Of a DNA stretch of 12,620 nt, positions 1 to 6,431 are shown in pieces. The stretch comes from an uncultured Collinsella sp. (GTDB lineage Bacteria; Actinomycetota; Coriobacteriia; Coriobacteriales; Coriobacteriaceae): the NCBI GenBank assembly GCA_900545505.1, contig UQZC01000025.1, forward strand, positions 1-12,620, given 5' to 3'. The notes beneath the pieces are model-generated. The model made no database searches. It saw nothing but the letters and a program-made list of their open reading frames with translations, and was not told the DNA's origin. Positions within the stretch are counted from its first letter, which is position 1, and every line of letters begins with the position of its first letter. Position numbers and translations under genes: made by a program.

Positions 1-6
1 TAATGG

Positions 7-1368
7 CTAGAGAGATATGGGGGCGAACGAGAAATCGTTATTGGGGTCATCCTTTTCCATAAACTCATCGAGACAAAACGTCATGTAGATTGGAACGTAC
101 AGAACCTTGCCCTCTTTGCTGAGATTCTCGTGGCTCAGTACAACGGCCTCGGGAATTTTGTACTCGCCCACACTCATCAGACGATCGAGGGCCGCATGCG
201 CTCGAACTTTCTTGCCCGATTTGACCTCGATTGGGACAACATGACCGTGGACGCCTTCGATCACAAAGTCAACTTCACCGACCTCACGCGTTTGGTAGTA
301 CCATGCATCCGCCCCGAGGGCAACGAGTTCCTGCGCGACCACGTTCTCATAGAGACCACCAAGGTTGGGAGTTTTCATATCAAGATAGACAGCGCGTGCA
401 GTGCTGCCGGGGTATCGCGATGCGAGCATGCCTGTATCAGACTCGTATAGTTTGAAGGCTGTCGTTTTCTCCGTCCTCTTGAGAGGACTCCGTGGCTCCG
501 TCACCCTGGCGACCATCAATCCAACACCTGCGTTAACAAGCCACAGGAAATCCTGCTCATATTTTTTAAGGCGAGCTCCCTCACCCAGAGACGAAACGAC
601 AAAGCGATGAGACTCCGCCTCAAGCTGAACGGGAATTTGCTCAAAAATCGACCGAACGTTAAACGCTCGACTCGATGCATATTTTGAGATATCGCTTTTG
701 TACTGATCGACCAGCTGAGTTTGAAGCTCACGTGTGCTCACGAGCGAATAACCCGAATCAATATAATTCTGAACGACCTCCGGCATGCCGCCGCAAACGA
801 TATAAGCTCTATAGTTCTTGAGCATCGCCTCATGAATATAGTTTTCGACAGGATGTTTCTCGACAAGGCAGCTGCGAATGCCTGCAAGCACATTCTCGCT
901 AACGCTGTTTGCCCAACAAAACTCTTCAAAATCCATTGGGCGCATAACAATGTGCTCGACATACCCCACCGGAAAAGAAGAGATTCCCTTAAACTCAGTC
1001 CCAAGCATAGACCCCGAGAAGACATAGCTAAAGCGTCCATCCTCGACCAACGCCTTCATGAGTGTAACGATCTGCGGATACTCCTGAATCTCATCGACAA
1101 AGACAAGCGTATCGCCCTCAACAAGCGGCGCATCCGCAAGAAGGGCTACGCGGTTGATAAAGTCAACGGAGTTCTTTGCGCCAACAAGTGCATTCCTTGC
1201 TTCGACATCGAGTAGTAAATTGACCTCAAAATACGACGCGTAGTTGCTTTTTCCAAACGCGCGAATCGCATAGCTCTTGCCAATCTGACGCGCACCAGTA
1301 ACGAGTAATGCCTTATTGGAGTTATTCTTCCAGCTCAAAAGCCTATCAGTGACCTTACGGCGTAGCAT
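7..1368 (-). CDS. AAA-type ATP-binding protein with DUF4143-like C-terminal region
   Basis: Predicted cytoplasmic P-loop ATPase of 453 residues. Walker A is GARQIGKS at residues 25-32, and Walker B is DTLVFVDE at 86-93 within the family-typical context VDEIQEYP. A strand ending YVFSGS follows at about 115-120. The C-terminal part (about 345-387) reads LYENVVAQEL, then EVDFVIE, then PIEVKSGKK. That E/D...D...E-x-K pattern (D367, E381, K383) is the PD-(D/E)xK nuclease-like signature seen in DUF4143 proteins. The cellular role of this large family is not settled, and no nuclease activity is shown here. I chose the ATG at 1366-1368 (MLRRKV) because GGGGG lies 4 nt upstream; an in-frame TTG at 1386 would start inside a repeat copy and has no ribosome site. 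The gene is complete and stands alone. Its GC is visibly lower than that of neighbouring genes, which suggests transfer. Three direct repeats precede it. Confidence 0.85.
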   Translation of the reverse strand: MLRRKVTDRLLSWKNNSNKALLVTGARQIGKSYAIRAFGKSNYASYFEVNLLLDVEARNALVGAKNSVDFINRVALLADAPLVEGDTLVFVDEIQEYPQIVTLMKALVEDGRFSYVFSGSMLGTEFKGISSFPVGYVEHIVMRPMDFEEFCWANSVSENVLAGIRSCLVEKHPVENYIHEAMLKNYRAYIVCGGMPEVVQNYIDSGYSLVSTRELQTQLVDQYKSDISKYASSRAFNVRSIFEQIPVQLEAESHRFVVSSLGEGARLKKYEQDFLWLVNAGVGLMVARVTEPRSPLKRTEKTTAFKLYESDTGMLASRYPGSTARAVYLDMKTPNLGGLYENVVAQELVALGADAWYYQTREVGEVDFVIEGVHGHVVPIEVKSGKKVRAHAALDRLMSVGEYKIPEAVVLSHENLSKEGKVLYVPIYMTFCLDEFMEKDDPNNDFSFAPISL

Positions 1369-1382
1369 TAAACCCCCAAATG

Positions 1383-1467
1383 ACAAAAATTAACAGATAG
1401 AATCGCCTAAAATCATACAAAAATTGGCAGATAATATTGTCGTAAATATACAAAAATTGGGAGATAG
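1383..1467. repeat. Three direct repeats spaced 33-34 nt upstream of the ATPase gene
   Basis: The unit ACAAAAATTGGCAGATA (plus-strand reading) occurs at 1417-1433, with close copies ACAAAAATTAACAGATA at 1383-1399 and ACAAAAATTGGGAGATA at 1450-1466. Start-to-start distances are 34 and 33 nt, about three helical turns, so a protein bound to all three would sit on one face of the DNA. The copy nearest the gene ends about 15 nt before the ATG at 1368, so the array covers the likely promoter and leader of the minus-strand ATPase gene. An operator for autoregulation is the simplest inference; no known binding motif was recognised. Confidence 0.8.
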
Positions 1468-1519
1468 CAAAGGTCCGAATAGGCCTCAAAGCCACTGAAA
1501 CAGTGCTCTACTTTGCGAA

Positions 1520-1555
1520 GGGGCTGGGGACGCTGTTGGGTGCGTCTCCAGCCCT
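1520..1555 (-). terminator. Candidate hairpin terminator after the two-gene minus-strand unit
   Basis: Arms 1521-1532 and 1543-1554 pair over 12 bp with one G-T wobble, around a 10-nt loop. The hairpin lies about 55 nt beyond the stop of the helical protein gene (minus strand, stop at 1610). Its 3' flank on the minus strand is CTTCGC, so there is no good U-tract. It could be a weak or factor-assisted terminator, or simply an RNA hairpin that also limits read-through into the ATPase promoter. Confidence 0.4.
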
Positions 1556-1609
1556 CTGATTCTTACTTTGGATCCCGATGGTGGGGTGTTGTCGGTGCTG
1601 CTTGCTTGG

Positions 1610-2134
1610 TTACCTTGTCTCGCCGGACTCCGTTCGTAGGCGGTAGCCGTGGACGAGGTCGCTGATGGCCGGCCAGGGAATCTGGCGATCAACCCAAAAT
1701 TGGAGCTGGACCAGATAGCGCTCGGTGGCGCGGGTGAGGGCTGCAAACTGTTCGTGAGTCTCTACCTGGGCGTAGAGGTCGCGGCTGTGGGCGAGGATTG
1801 CCGTGGTGTCATCCATTTTGCCGGTGACGTCGAAGGCGCCCGAGAACCAGTCGCACAGGCGTGCGGCACTGTTTTTGATCGTTGCGAGGTCGGCGGTGCC
1901 GTCGTTGGCGTTTTCGTTGGCCTGGGCTCGCAGGAGGGAGAGGGCGTCGGCGGCGTTCATGCAGTAACCGACGGTGAAGTTCCAGACGGCAAATTCGCGG
2001 CCGGTGTCGAGTTTGCGGCGGCGCATGTAGTCGATGTCACGCGGTTCCTCGAGCATCATTTGATCGGCGAGGGCCTCAAGTGCAGTGGTGTACTCGGCGA
2101 GGTCGAGCGTGAGCAGATTGTTGATATCCATCAT
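1610..2134 (-). CDS. Hypothetical helical protein, second gene of a coupled pair
   Basis: 174 residues, no family recognised. The sequence looks almost entirely alpha-helical and soluble, with no signal peptide or membrane segment. It is rich in Ala, Leu, Asp and Glu, with aromatic clusters such as FAVWNFTVGYCMNAADAL (about 48-65) and LVQLQFWVDRQIPWP (about 145-159). It starts at the first of two consecutive ATGs (2132-2134), with GGAGG 7 nt upstream. The stop codon of the DUF3830-like gene is only 2 nt upstream, so the ribosome site lies inside the end of that gene and the two are very probably translationally coupled. Long open frames on the opposite strand here (for example 1649-2140) are taken as GC-rich shadows, because the minus-strand frame has the ribosome site and operon fit. 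No function can be assigned beyond a likely link to its upstream partner. Confidence 0.75.
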   Translation of the reverse strand: MMDINNLLTLDLAEYTTALEALADQMMLEEPRDIDYMRRRKLDTGREFAVWNFTVGYCMNAADALSLLRAQANENANDGTADLATIKNSAARLCDWFSGAFDVTGKMDDTTAILAHSRDLYAQVETHEQFAALTRATERYLVQLQFWVDRQIPWPAISDLVHGYRLRTESGETR

Positions 2135-2136
2135 CT

Positions 2137-2553
2137 TTAGGCCTCCGTTTCGATCTCGACGATTTCGTTTTTAATGTACATGCCCTGGTTGTCCCAGACA
2201 TTGCGGCAGGCGGCGGCAAAACGCTCGCGGTCGGCTTCGCAGATGCGGGCGAACATGTTGCAGGTGCCAAAGGGCTCGCACACGTCAAAGAAGATGCAGA
2301 TTGACGACCATCCGCCATACCAGCTCACGGCGCCCGCTGGCTCGTGAAAGACGGGGTTCTCGATGTGCTCGTAATTGGCGATGGGGCCCGAGACAGGATA
2401 GGTTACCTCGGCATCGCAGATCTTGGCCGAAAAGATACGTGACTCGACTGGACAGGATGATTCGAACAGCTTGCATGCCTCGGGAGCCTTGTCCCAGAGC
2501 ATGTCGGCGAGAAACGTCTCGCCATTCAGCGTGATCTTGAGCATTTTTGTCAT
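2137..2553 (-). CDS. DUF3830-like protein, predicted cyclophilin-type fold
   Basis: Predicted small soluble protein of 138 residues. The order of motifs resembles DUF3830, a family with a cyclophilin-like beta barrel. An N-terminal strand pair is followed by a helix with DKAPEACKLFESSCPVES (about 20-37). Next comes a GPIANYEHIENPVFHEPAGAVSWYGG segment, then a glycine-containing strand ending PFGTCNMFARI, and a last helix ending VWDNQGMYI. The biochemical role of DUF3830 is not known to me, and isomerase activity should not be assumed. The start at MTKMLKITLNG (ATG at 2551-2553) is preferred over an upstream in-frame start at 2640, because AGGAGG lies exactly 8 nt before it and homology-like sequence begins there. 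The gene is followed after 2 nt by the helical protein gene, forming a two-gene unit. Confidence 0.7.
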   Translation of the reverse strand: MTKMLKITLNGETFLADMLWDKAPEACKLFESSCPVESRIFSAKICDAEVTYPVSGPIANYEHIENPVFHEPAGAVSWYGGWSSICIFFDVCEPFGTCNMFARICEADRERFAAACRNVWDNQGMYIKNEIVEIETEA

Positions 2554-3155
2554 AGTAAGGACCTCCTCAATCCGTCGCTCAAGGGGTTCGCTGGCGGATA
2601 AGGAGAAGACAGCAGCGGGGTCGCCGAACCCAAACTTCACGACAAATCTCTGTCGCCCCAGCCCGCGCTGTTCTTCGCTAAAGTACCATGCAGCAATTGC
2701 GCGCGCAATATCAGTTTTTGGTTTTCTGGAAGCGGCAATCGACGAGACAGCTCGCCGGCTGCCGGCCGACGCGCGGCAAAGGCACTCGTCTATTCCTTAA
2801 GTTGGATGAAAAACGCCATGTTATTGCAGGGCTGCATACTCGTCCAATAAGTGCATAGAATCTCGTATAGTGCGAGTAAGATTTTGCGCTGTCTGTTTTA
2901 TGTTTAGCAAAGATATAGTTTGCATAACCTGGTCTAATCCCTGCTCTATTAAAATAAAGTTGCACGTAAATGACGTAGATATGCTTGAGCTGGGTTTCTT
3001 TACGCTGAGCGGGTAAAAGCGACCGTTCACCGTTCAGCTATTTTCAAAATGAATAAAATGAGCGATAAAGAGAATATAAACCTTAATAAACTCGCGTATC
3101 GCACGGGCGCGGGTTATTAATGGGTTGTAGGCCTTTTACAGAAAGGATTCCAGCA
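2554..3155. other. Intergenic region with an AT-rich block; promoters for both flanking genes expected here
   Basis: About 600 nt separate the minus-strand DUF3830-like gene from the plus-strand arcC. The half nearer 2554 has ordinary GC content. Roughly 2815-3110 drops sharply (the 60 nt from 2881 are about 35% GC). Divergent promoters must lie here, but no convincing -35/-10 pair was found. A string ATGAATAAAATG at 3049-3060 resembles one half of an ArgR (ARG-box) site. Reading frames in the AT-rich block (a 69-codon minus-strand GTG frame ending at 2821, and a 23-codon plus-strand frame at 3049-3120) lack ribosome binding sites and are not called as genes. Confidence 0.6.
2562..2567 (-). 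promoter_or_regulatory. Ribosome binding site that fixes the DUF3830-like start
   Basis: The minus strand reads AGGAGG 8 nt upstream of the ATG at 2551-2553. This perfect anti-16S match supports the 138-residue form over the longer in-frame version starting at 2640. Confidence 0.8.
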
Positions 3156-4163
3156 ATGTCTAAGCCTCTTGGCAAGCCCGATCGTATCGTCGTCGCCCTT
3201 GGCGGCAACGCCCTCGGCAACAACCCCGTTGAGCAGATCGAGGCCGTGAGCAACACCGCTCACGCTCTTCTCGGCCTGATCGAGCAGGGCAACGAGATCA
3301 TCATCACCCACGGCAACGGCCCGCAGGTCGGCATGATCCAGAACGCCTTCGCCGCTGCCCACGATGCCATCGGTACCCCCGAGATGCCGCTGCCCGAGTG
3401 CGGCGCCATGTCCCAGGGCTACATTGGTTATCACCTGCAGCAGGGCATCGGCCGCGAGATGCACAAGCGCTATAAGCGTTGGCACGCCGCCACCGTCGTC
3501 ACCCAGATTGAGTGCGACCCCGACGATCCCGCGTTCAAGAACCCGACCAAGCCGATCATGCCGCCCGACGACCCCCCGTCAAAGACCCGGACAAAGCCGA
3601 TCGGTCCCTTCTATACCGAGGAGCAGGCCAAGGAGTTCATGGCCGAGGATCCCTCCAAGGTCTTCGTCGAGGATTCCGGCCGCGGCTGGCGTCGCGTCGT
3701 CGCTTCCCCCGATCCCAAGAAGATCGTCGAGGCTGACTCCATCCTCAACCTGCTCGACAACGAGTTCATCGTCATCGCCTGCGGTGGCGGCGGCATCCCC
3801 GTCGTCCGCGACTACGAGAACAAGGGCTGCTACAAGGGTGTTCCCGCCGTCATCGACAAGGACCTGGGCGGCGAGCTGTTGGCCGAGGACTGCGACGCTG
3901 ACGTTCTGTTCCTGCTGACCGCCGTTGAGCATGTCGCCATCAACTTTGGCAAGCCCAACCAGGAGGAGCTCGAGGACCTCACCGCCGACGAGGCCGAGCG
4001 CCTGGCCGACGAGGGTCAGTTCGGCAAGGGTTCCATGGAGCCCAAGGTCCGCGCTGCCATCAAGTTCGCCCGTTCCCGCAAGGGCCGCACCTGCATCATC
4101 GGCGCTCTGGACAAGGCCGCCGAGACCATGGCCGGCCTCTCCGGTACCCGCATCCACGAGTAG
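3156..4163 (+). CDS. arcC: Carbamate kinase
   Basis: Cytoplasmic enzyme that catalyses reversible phosphoryl transfer between carbamoyl phosphate plus ADP and carbamate plus ATP, usually the last ATP-yielding step of arginine deiminase or related pathways. It has 335 residues with the amino-acid-kinase fold: VVALGGNALGN at the N-terminus, ITHGNGPQVG at about 49-58, IGYHLQQGIGREM, VVTQIECDPDDPAF, RRVVASPDPKKIVE, IACGGGGIPV, VIDKDLGGELLAEDCDADVLFLLTAVE and GQFGKGSMEPKVRAAI. The ATG at 3156 follows GAAAGGA at a normal distance; an upstream in-frame ATG at 3120 has no such site. Carbamate kinases are usually about 310-320 residues, and the extra length is mostly a 15-residue tandem duplication after NPTKPI. 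No arcA, arcB or arginine transporter is adjacent, so it appears monocistronic. A strong terminator follows. Confidence 0.97.
   Translation: MSKPLGKPDRIVVALGGNALGNNPVEQIEAVSNTAHALLGLIEQGNEIIITHGNGPQVGMIQNAFAAAHDAIGTPEMPLPECGAMSQGYIGYHLQQGIGREMHKRYKRWHAATVVTQIECDPDDPAFKNPTKPIMPPDDPPSKTRTKPIGPFYTEEQAKEFMAEDPSKVFVEDSGRGWRRVVASPDPKKIVEADSILNLLDNEFIVIACGGGGIPVVRDYENKGCYKGVPAVIDKDLGGELLAEDCDADVLFLLTAVEHVAINFGKPNQEELEDLTADEAERLADEGQFGKGSMEPKVRAAIKFARSRKGRTCIIGALDKAAETMAGLSGTRIHE
3513..3602 (+). repeat. 45-bp in-frame tandem duplication inside arcC
   Basis: Codons 3513-3557 encode CDPDDPAFKNPTKPI and codons 3558-3602 encode MPPDDPPSKTRTKPI. By hand alignment the two 45-nt units match at 32 positions, all within the last 39. 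The second copy is followed by GPFYTEEQ, which in ordinary carbamate kinases follows directly after NPTKPI. The second unit therefore reads as an inserted, diverged repeat that lengthens the protruding subdomain by 15 residues while keeping frame. Confidence 0.75.
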
Positions 4164-4185
4164 TCTCTACTCTGTTGCCTCTCTC

Positions 4186-4209
4186 GTGGGCGCCAGGCAA
4201 AGCGCCCAC
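4186..4209 (+). other. Hairpin just downstream of arcC
   Basis: GTGGGCGC (4186-4193) and GCGCCCAC (4202-4209) form a perfect 8-bp stem with an 8-nt loop, 23 nt after the arcC stop. No U-tract follows, so it is probably an accessory stem before the main terminator at 4230. Confidence 0.55.
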
Positions 4210-4229
4210 AAACTAGCCTCTCTTCATGA

Positions 4230-4261
4230 GCCCCGCAGTCCGCTCCGACTGCGGGGCTTTT
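4230..4261 (+). terminator. Rho-independent terminator of arcC
   Basis: GCCCCGCAGTC (4230-4240) pairs perfectly over 11 bp with GACTGCGGGGC (4247-4257) around a 6-nt loop, followed directly by TTTT and an AT-rich tail. Its loop and tail closely resemble those of the terminator at 10049. Confidence 0.93.
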
Positions 4262-4288
4262 GCTATTTACCTAGTCCCCGATGGGTGA

Positions 4289-4346
4289 GTAGTCATTGGG
4301 GACGTTCTTAAACGACTAGTCAAACAAGAACGTCCTCAATGACTAC
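4289..4346. repeat. 21-bp inverted repeat, intergenic palindromic element
   Basis: The arm at 4289-4309 (GTAGTCATTGGGGACGTTCTT, given here only as a family label) pairs with 4326-4346 over 21 bp, with a single G-T wobble. The 16-nt centre contains the perfect palindrome GACTAGTC (4314-4321). It sits just after the arcC terminator and has no coding potential. Related GTCCCCAATGA-type strings recur at 4274, 4359, 10438 and 10463, so it belongs to a dispersed intergenic repeat family. Confidence 0.85.
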
Positions 4347-4387
4347 TAATTTAAATCTGTCCCCAATGACTGCGGAAAGCGCATCTC
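4332..4387 (+). repeat. Dispersed intergenic repeat, copy 1
   Basis: Positions 4332-4373 match 10437-10478 at 35 of 42 positions by hand alignment, with no gaps. The core ATTTAA-TCTGTCCCCAATGA is nearly identical. Directly after it, 4373-4387 reads CGGAAAGCGCATCTC, one mismatch from the 15-nt unit CGGAAAGCGCATCCC that is repeated several times in 10199-10370. Confidence 0.8.
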
Positions 4388-4535
4388 ACACCGACGCATT
4401 GCTTTCGGGCCCTCTCCCCAGGCTCTCCATAGCTCAGCTGGACTCCCCGCAACCTGTTCCGAGTTGGCGGAACGAGCGCGACGTGGAGTGTCATTCTTTA
4501 CCGCGTTAGACTAGACGCAGGGAAAGGAGGAGGAC
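4388..4535 (+). promoter_or_regulatory. Leader region of the PRD regulator, with a small dyad
   Basis: This stretch lies between the repeat element and the regulator ATG and must hold its promoter. GTTCCG (4456-4461) and CGGAAC (4468-4473) form a 6-bp dyad around AGTTGG, a possible operator or RNA hairpin. No convincing -35/-10 pair was found. The ribosome site AAAGGAGG lies just before 4536. Confidence 0.4.
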
Positions 4536-6431
4536 ATGGATGCTCGCGTCAAGCAGCTTGTAAATATGATCGAGGACGCTCAGCCTGTCGCTGTCGCGGT
4601 ACTTGCCAAGCGTCTCGAGGTAAGCGAGCGCGCCGTGAGAAACTATATCCATCGCGCAAACGACAGCCTTGCAGGGGTTGCACGCATCGTTGGCAGCAAG
4701 GGGCAGTATCGTATCGATGTTGCACGTGCAGATGAGCTTGCTCGCTTGCTAGACGGTGCGGCTCCGGCCCATCCGGGCATTCCTGATACGCGCGATGGCC
4801 GTGTGTCCTTCCTTCTTAACGACCTCCTCATGCGGTCCCAGTGGGTGACGATTGAGGAGTATGCGGATTTACTCTACGTTTCGGCGCGGACTCTGTCCAA
4901 TGACATGCGTCTGGTAGAGCAGAAACTCGCCCAATTTGACTTAACGCTCGAAAAGCGCCCACGCTACGGAATCCGCGTTGCGGGCGGGGAGTCACAACGG
5001 CGCCTGTGCCTGGCCTCGCTGGTGAGGCCCGTGTTGCCCGACACCGACGATGCAAAGCTCGCCGAGCGCCTGCGGGCCATCGCCGCATGTGTGGACGATG
5101 CCCTGACGGCCTCGCCCGTCACGGTGAGCTCGCTGGCATCCCGCAATCTCATCATGCATCTTTACATTGCTCTTGGCCGCATCGAGCAGGGCTGCTATGT
5201 CCCAGCTGCAGAATCGGACGTTCAAAAACTGGAGGGAACGCGCGAATACGCCGCGGCTTTCCAGATTGCCGCAAACATCAAGGATGCCCTGGGCGTGAGC
5301 ATGCCCCGAGAAGAGGTTGCCTTTATCGCAATCCATTTGCTCGGCAGGGGCACGGGCGTGCCCGAGAAGGGCTCTGCCGTTATCTCGGACGAGATGTGGG
5401 AGATTGCTTCCGAGATGGTACGTGCGGTCAACGATGAGTTTAGGTTTGACTTTAGCGGCGATCTTGAACTTCGCATGAACCTTGCTCGGCATATCGGCCC
5501 TCTGGGCTATCGCCTTGAATATCACATGCATATGGATAACCCCATGCTGCCCGATATCAAGACGAGGTTTCCGTTGGCCTATTCGATGGCAGCTGGCACC
5601 TCGCAGGTACTCGAGCGTCATTTTGGCAGCCAGCCCTCTGATGAAGAGCTCGGCTACATCGCCATGGCATTTGCCCTGGCCCTCGAGCAGCAAGCCGACC
5701 AGCCGCGTCGCAAGCGCATCCTGATCGTGTGCGCCTCGGGAGCGGGAAGCGCCCGTATGCTCGAGCACCAGTACCGCAAGCAGTTTGGCATGTATATCGA
5801 TTCGATTGAGACATGCGATGTCGCCCGCGTGGGAACGTTCGATTTTTCGCACATCGACTACGTGTTCACAACGGTGCCGCTCAACGTCAAGTTGCCCGTG
5901 CCCGTCCGCGAGGCCGATTTCTTCTTGGAGACGAGCGATGTCAACGCTATCCGCAAGGTGCTGAGCGACGACACTGCGCAATCGGACTCCGTAAGCTCTT
6001 TCTTTAGCCGTGCCCTGTTCTTCAACCGTGTTGAGGCGTCGTCGAAGCAGGCCGTTCTCCGATATCTCTCCGAGCGCGCCGTCGAGAGCGGCCGTGTCGA
6101 TGCCCAGTTTGCCCAAGAGGTCGCCGAGCGCGAGAGCGCGAGTGCCACCTCGTTTGGCAATGGGGTAGCCATGCCCCATGGGATGCATCCCTTGAGCGCC
6201 GAGGCCTTTGTTACCGTGGGCCTGCTCGAACATCCCATTCTTTGGGACGAATACGGCCATGAGGTCGATATCGTCTTTATGGTGTCGTTTGCCCGGTCGG
6301 GCGGCGATGAGGCGCGGATCTTGGGCTCACTGCTCGCCGAGATCTTTATGGACCGCCAGGGGGTCGAGCGCCTACGCGAGCGCCGGTCCTGGCATGAGCT
6401 GATGGCGCTTGTGCAAGCGCATACGGCTTAA
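4536..6431 (+). CDS. PRD-containing PTS-controlled transcriptional regulator (BglG/LicR-type)
   Basis: 631-residue modular regulator expected to control the PTS operon that follows. Domain order by position: an N-terminal helix-turn-helix (about 5-60), a second HTH-like region (about 90-150), PRD1 (about 185-285, His208 in NLIMHLYIALGRI and His267 in FIAIHLLGRG), PRD2 (about 295-390, His319 in NLARHIGPLGYRL), an EIIB-like domain (about 393-480, Cys399 in RILIVCASGAGSA) and an EIIA-like domain (about 485-631, His548 in GNGVAMPHG). In this family, phosphorylation of PRD, EIIB and EIIA sites by PTS proteins sets activity. The HTH pair points to a DNA-binding activator like LicR rather than an RNA-binding antiterminator. 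At the position where PRD2 normally has its second His (YIAxHF), this protein has YIAMAFA, so Ala378 replaces it. The start is supported by AAAGGAGG upstream. The EIIA gene begins 119 nt after the stop. Confidence 0.93.
   Translation: MDARVKQLVNMIEDAQPVAVAVLAKRLEVSERAVRNYIHRANDSLAGVARIVGSKGQYRIDVARADELARLLDGAAPAHPGIPDTRDGRVSFLLNDLLMRSQWVTIEEYADLLYVSARTLSNDMRLVEQKLAQFDLTLEKRPRYGIRVAGGESQRRLCLASLVRPVLPDTDDAKLAERLRAIAACVDDALTASPVTVSSLASRNLIMHLYIALGRIEQGCYVPAAESDVQKLEGTREYAAAFQIAANIKDALGVSMPREEVAFIAIHLLGRGTGVPEKGSAVISDEMWEIASEMVRAVNDEFRFDFSGDLELRMNLARHIGPLGYRLEYHMHMDNPMLPDIKTRFPLAYSMAAGTSQVLERHFGSQPSDEELGYIAMAFALALEQQADQPRRKRILIVCASGAGSARMLEHQYRKQFGMYIDSIETCDVARVGTFDFSHIDYVFTTVPLNVKLPVPVREADFFLETSDVNAIRKVLSDDTAQSDSVSSFFSRALFFNRVEASSKQAVLRYLSERAVESGRVDAQFAQEVAERESASATSFGNGVAMPHGMHPLSAEAFVTVGLLEHPILWDEYGHEVDIVFMVSFARSGGDEARILGSLLAEIFMDRQGVERLRERRSWHELMALVQAHTA

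Noticed and set aside
1383..1467. A CRISPR array
   Set aside because: Only three 17-nt imperfect repeats with spacers of about 16 nt and no cas genes nearby; repeat and spacer lengths do not fit CRISPR.
2821..3030. 69-codon minus-strand frame in the AT-rich block
   Set aside because: Starts with GTG without a ribosome site and shows no recognisable motif; low GC makes chance start and stop contexts likely.
3049..3120. 23-codon frame (MNKMSDKENINLNKLAYRTGAGY) ending 35 nt before arcC, as a possible leader peptide
   Set aside because: No ribosome binding site before either ATG, no run of regulatory codons, and no attenuator-type hairpins around it.
4427..4500. tRNA-like stretch containing ATAGCTCAGCTGG and a CTCCA/TGGAG outer pair
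   Set aside because: It resembles a D-arm only in part. The D-stem does not close, there is no anticodon arm or T-arm, so it is not a tRNA gene.
4388..4535. A BglG-type RNA antiterminator (RAT) hairpin in front of the regulator
   Set aside because: No RAT-like sequence overlapping a terminator was found, and the regulator has DNA-binding HTH domains instead of the CAT RNA-binding domain.
4992..6260. Long minus-strand frame of 422 codons opposite the PRD regulator
   Set aside because: Shadow of GC-rich coding DNA; the plus strand carries the full HTH-PRD-PRD-EIIB-EIIA domain order.
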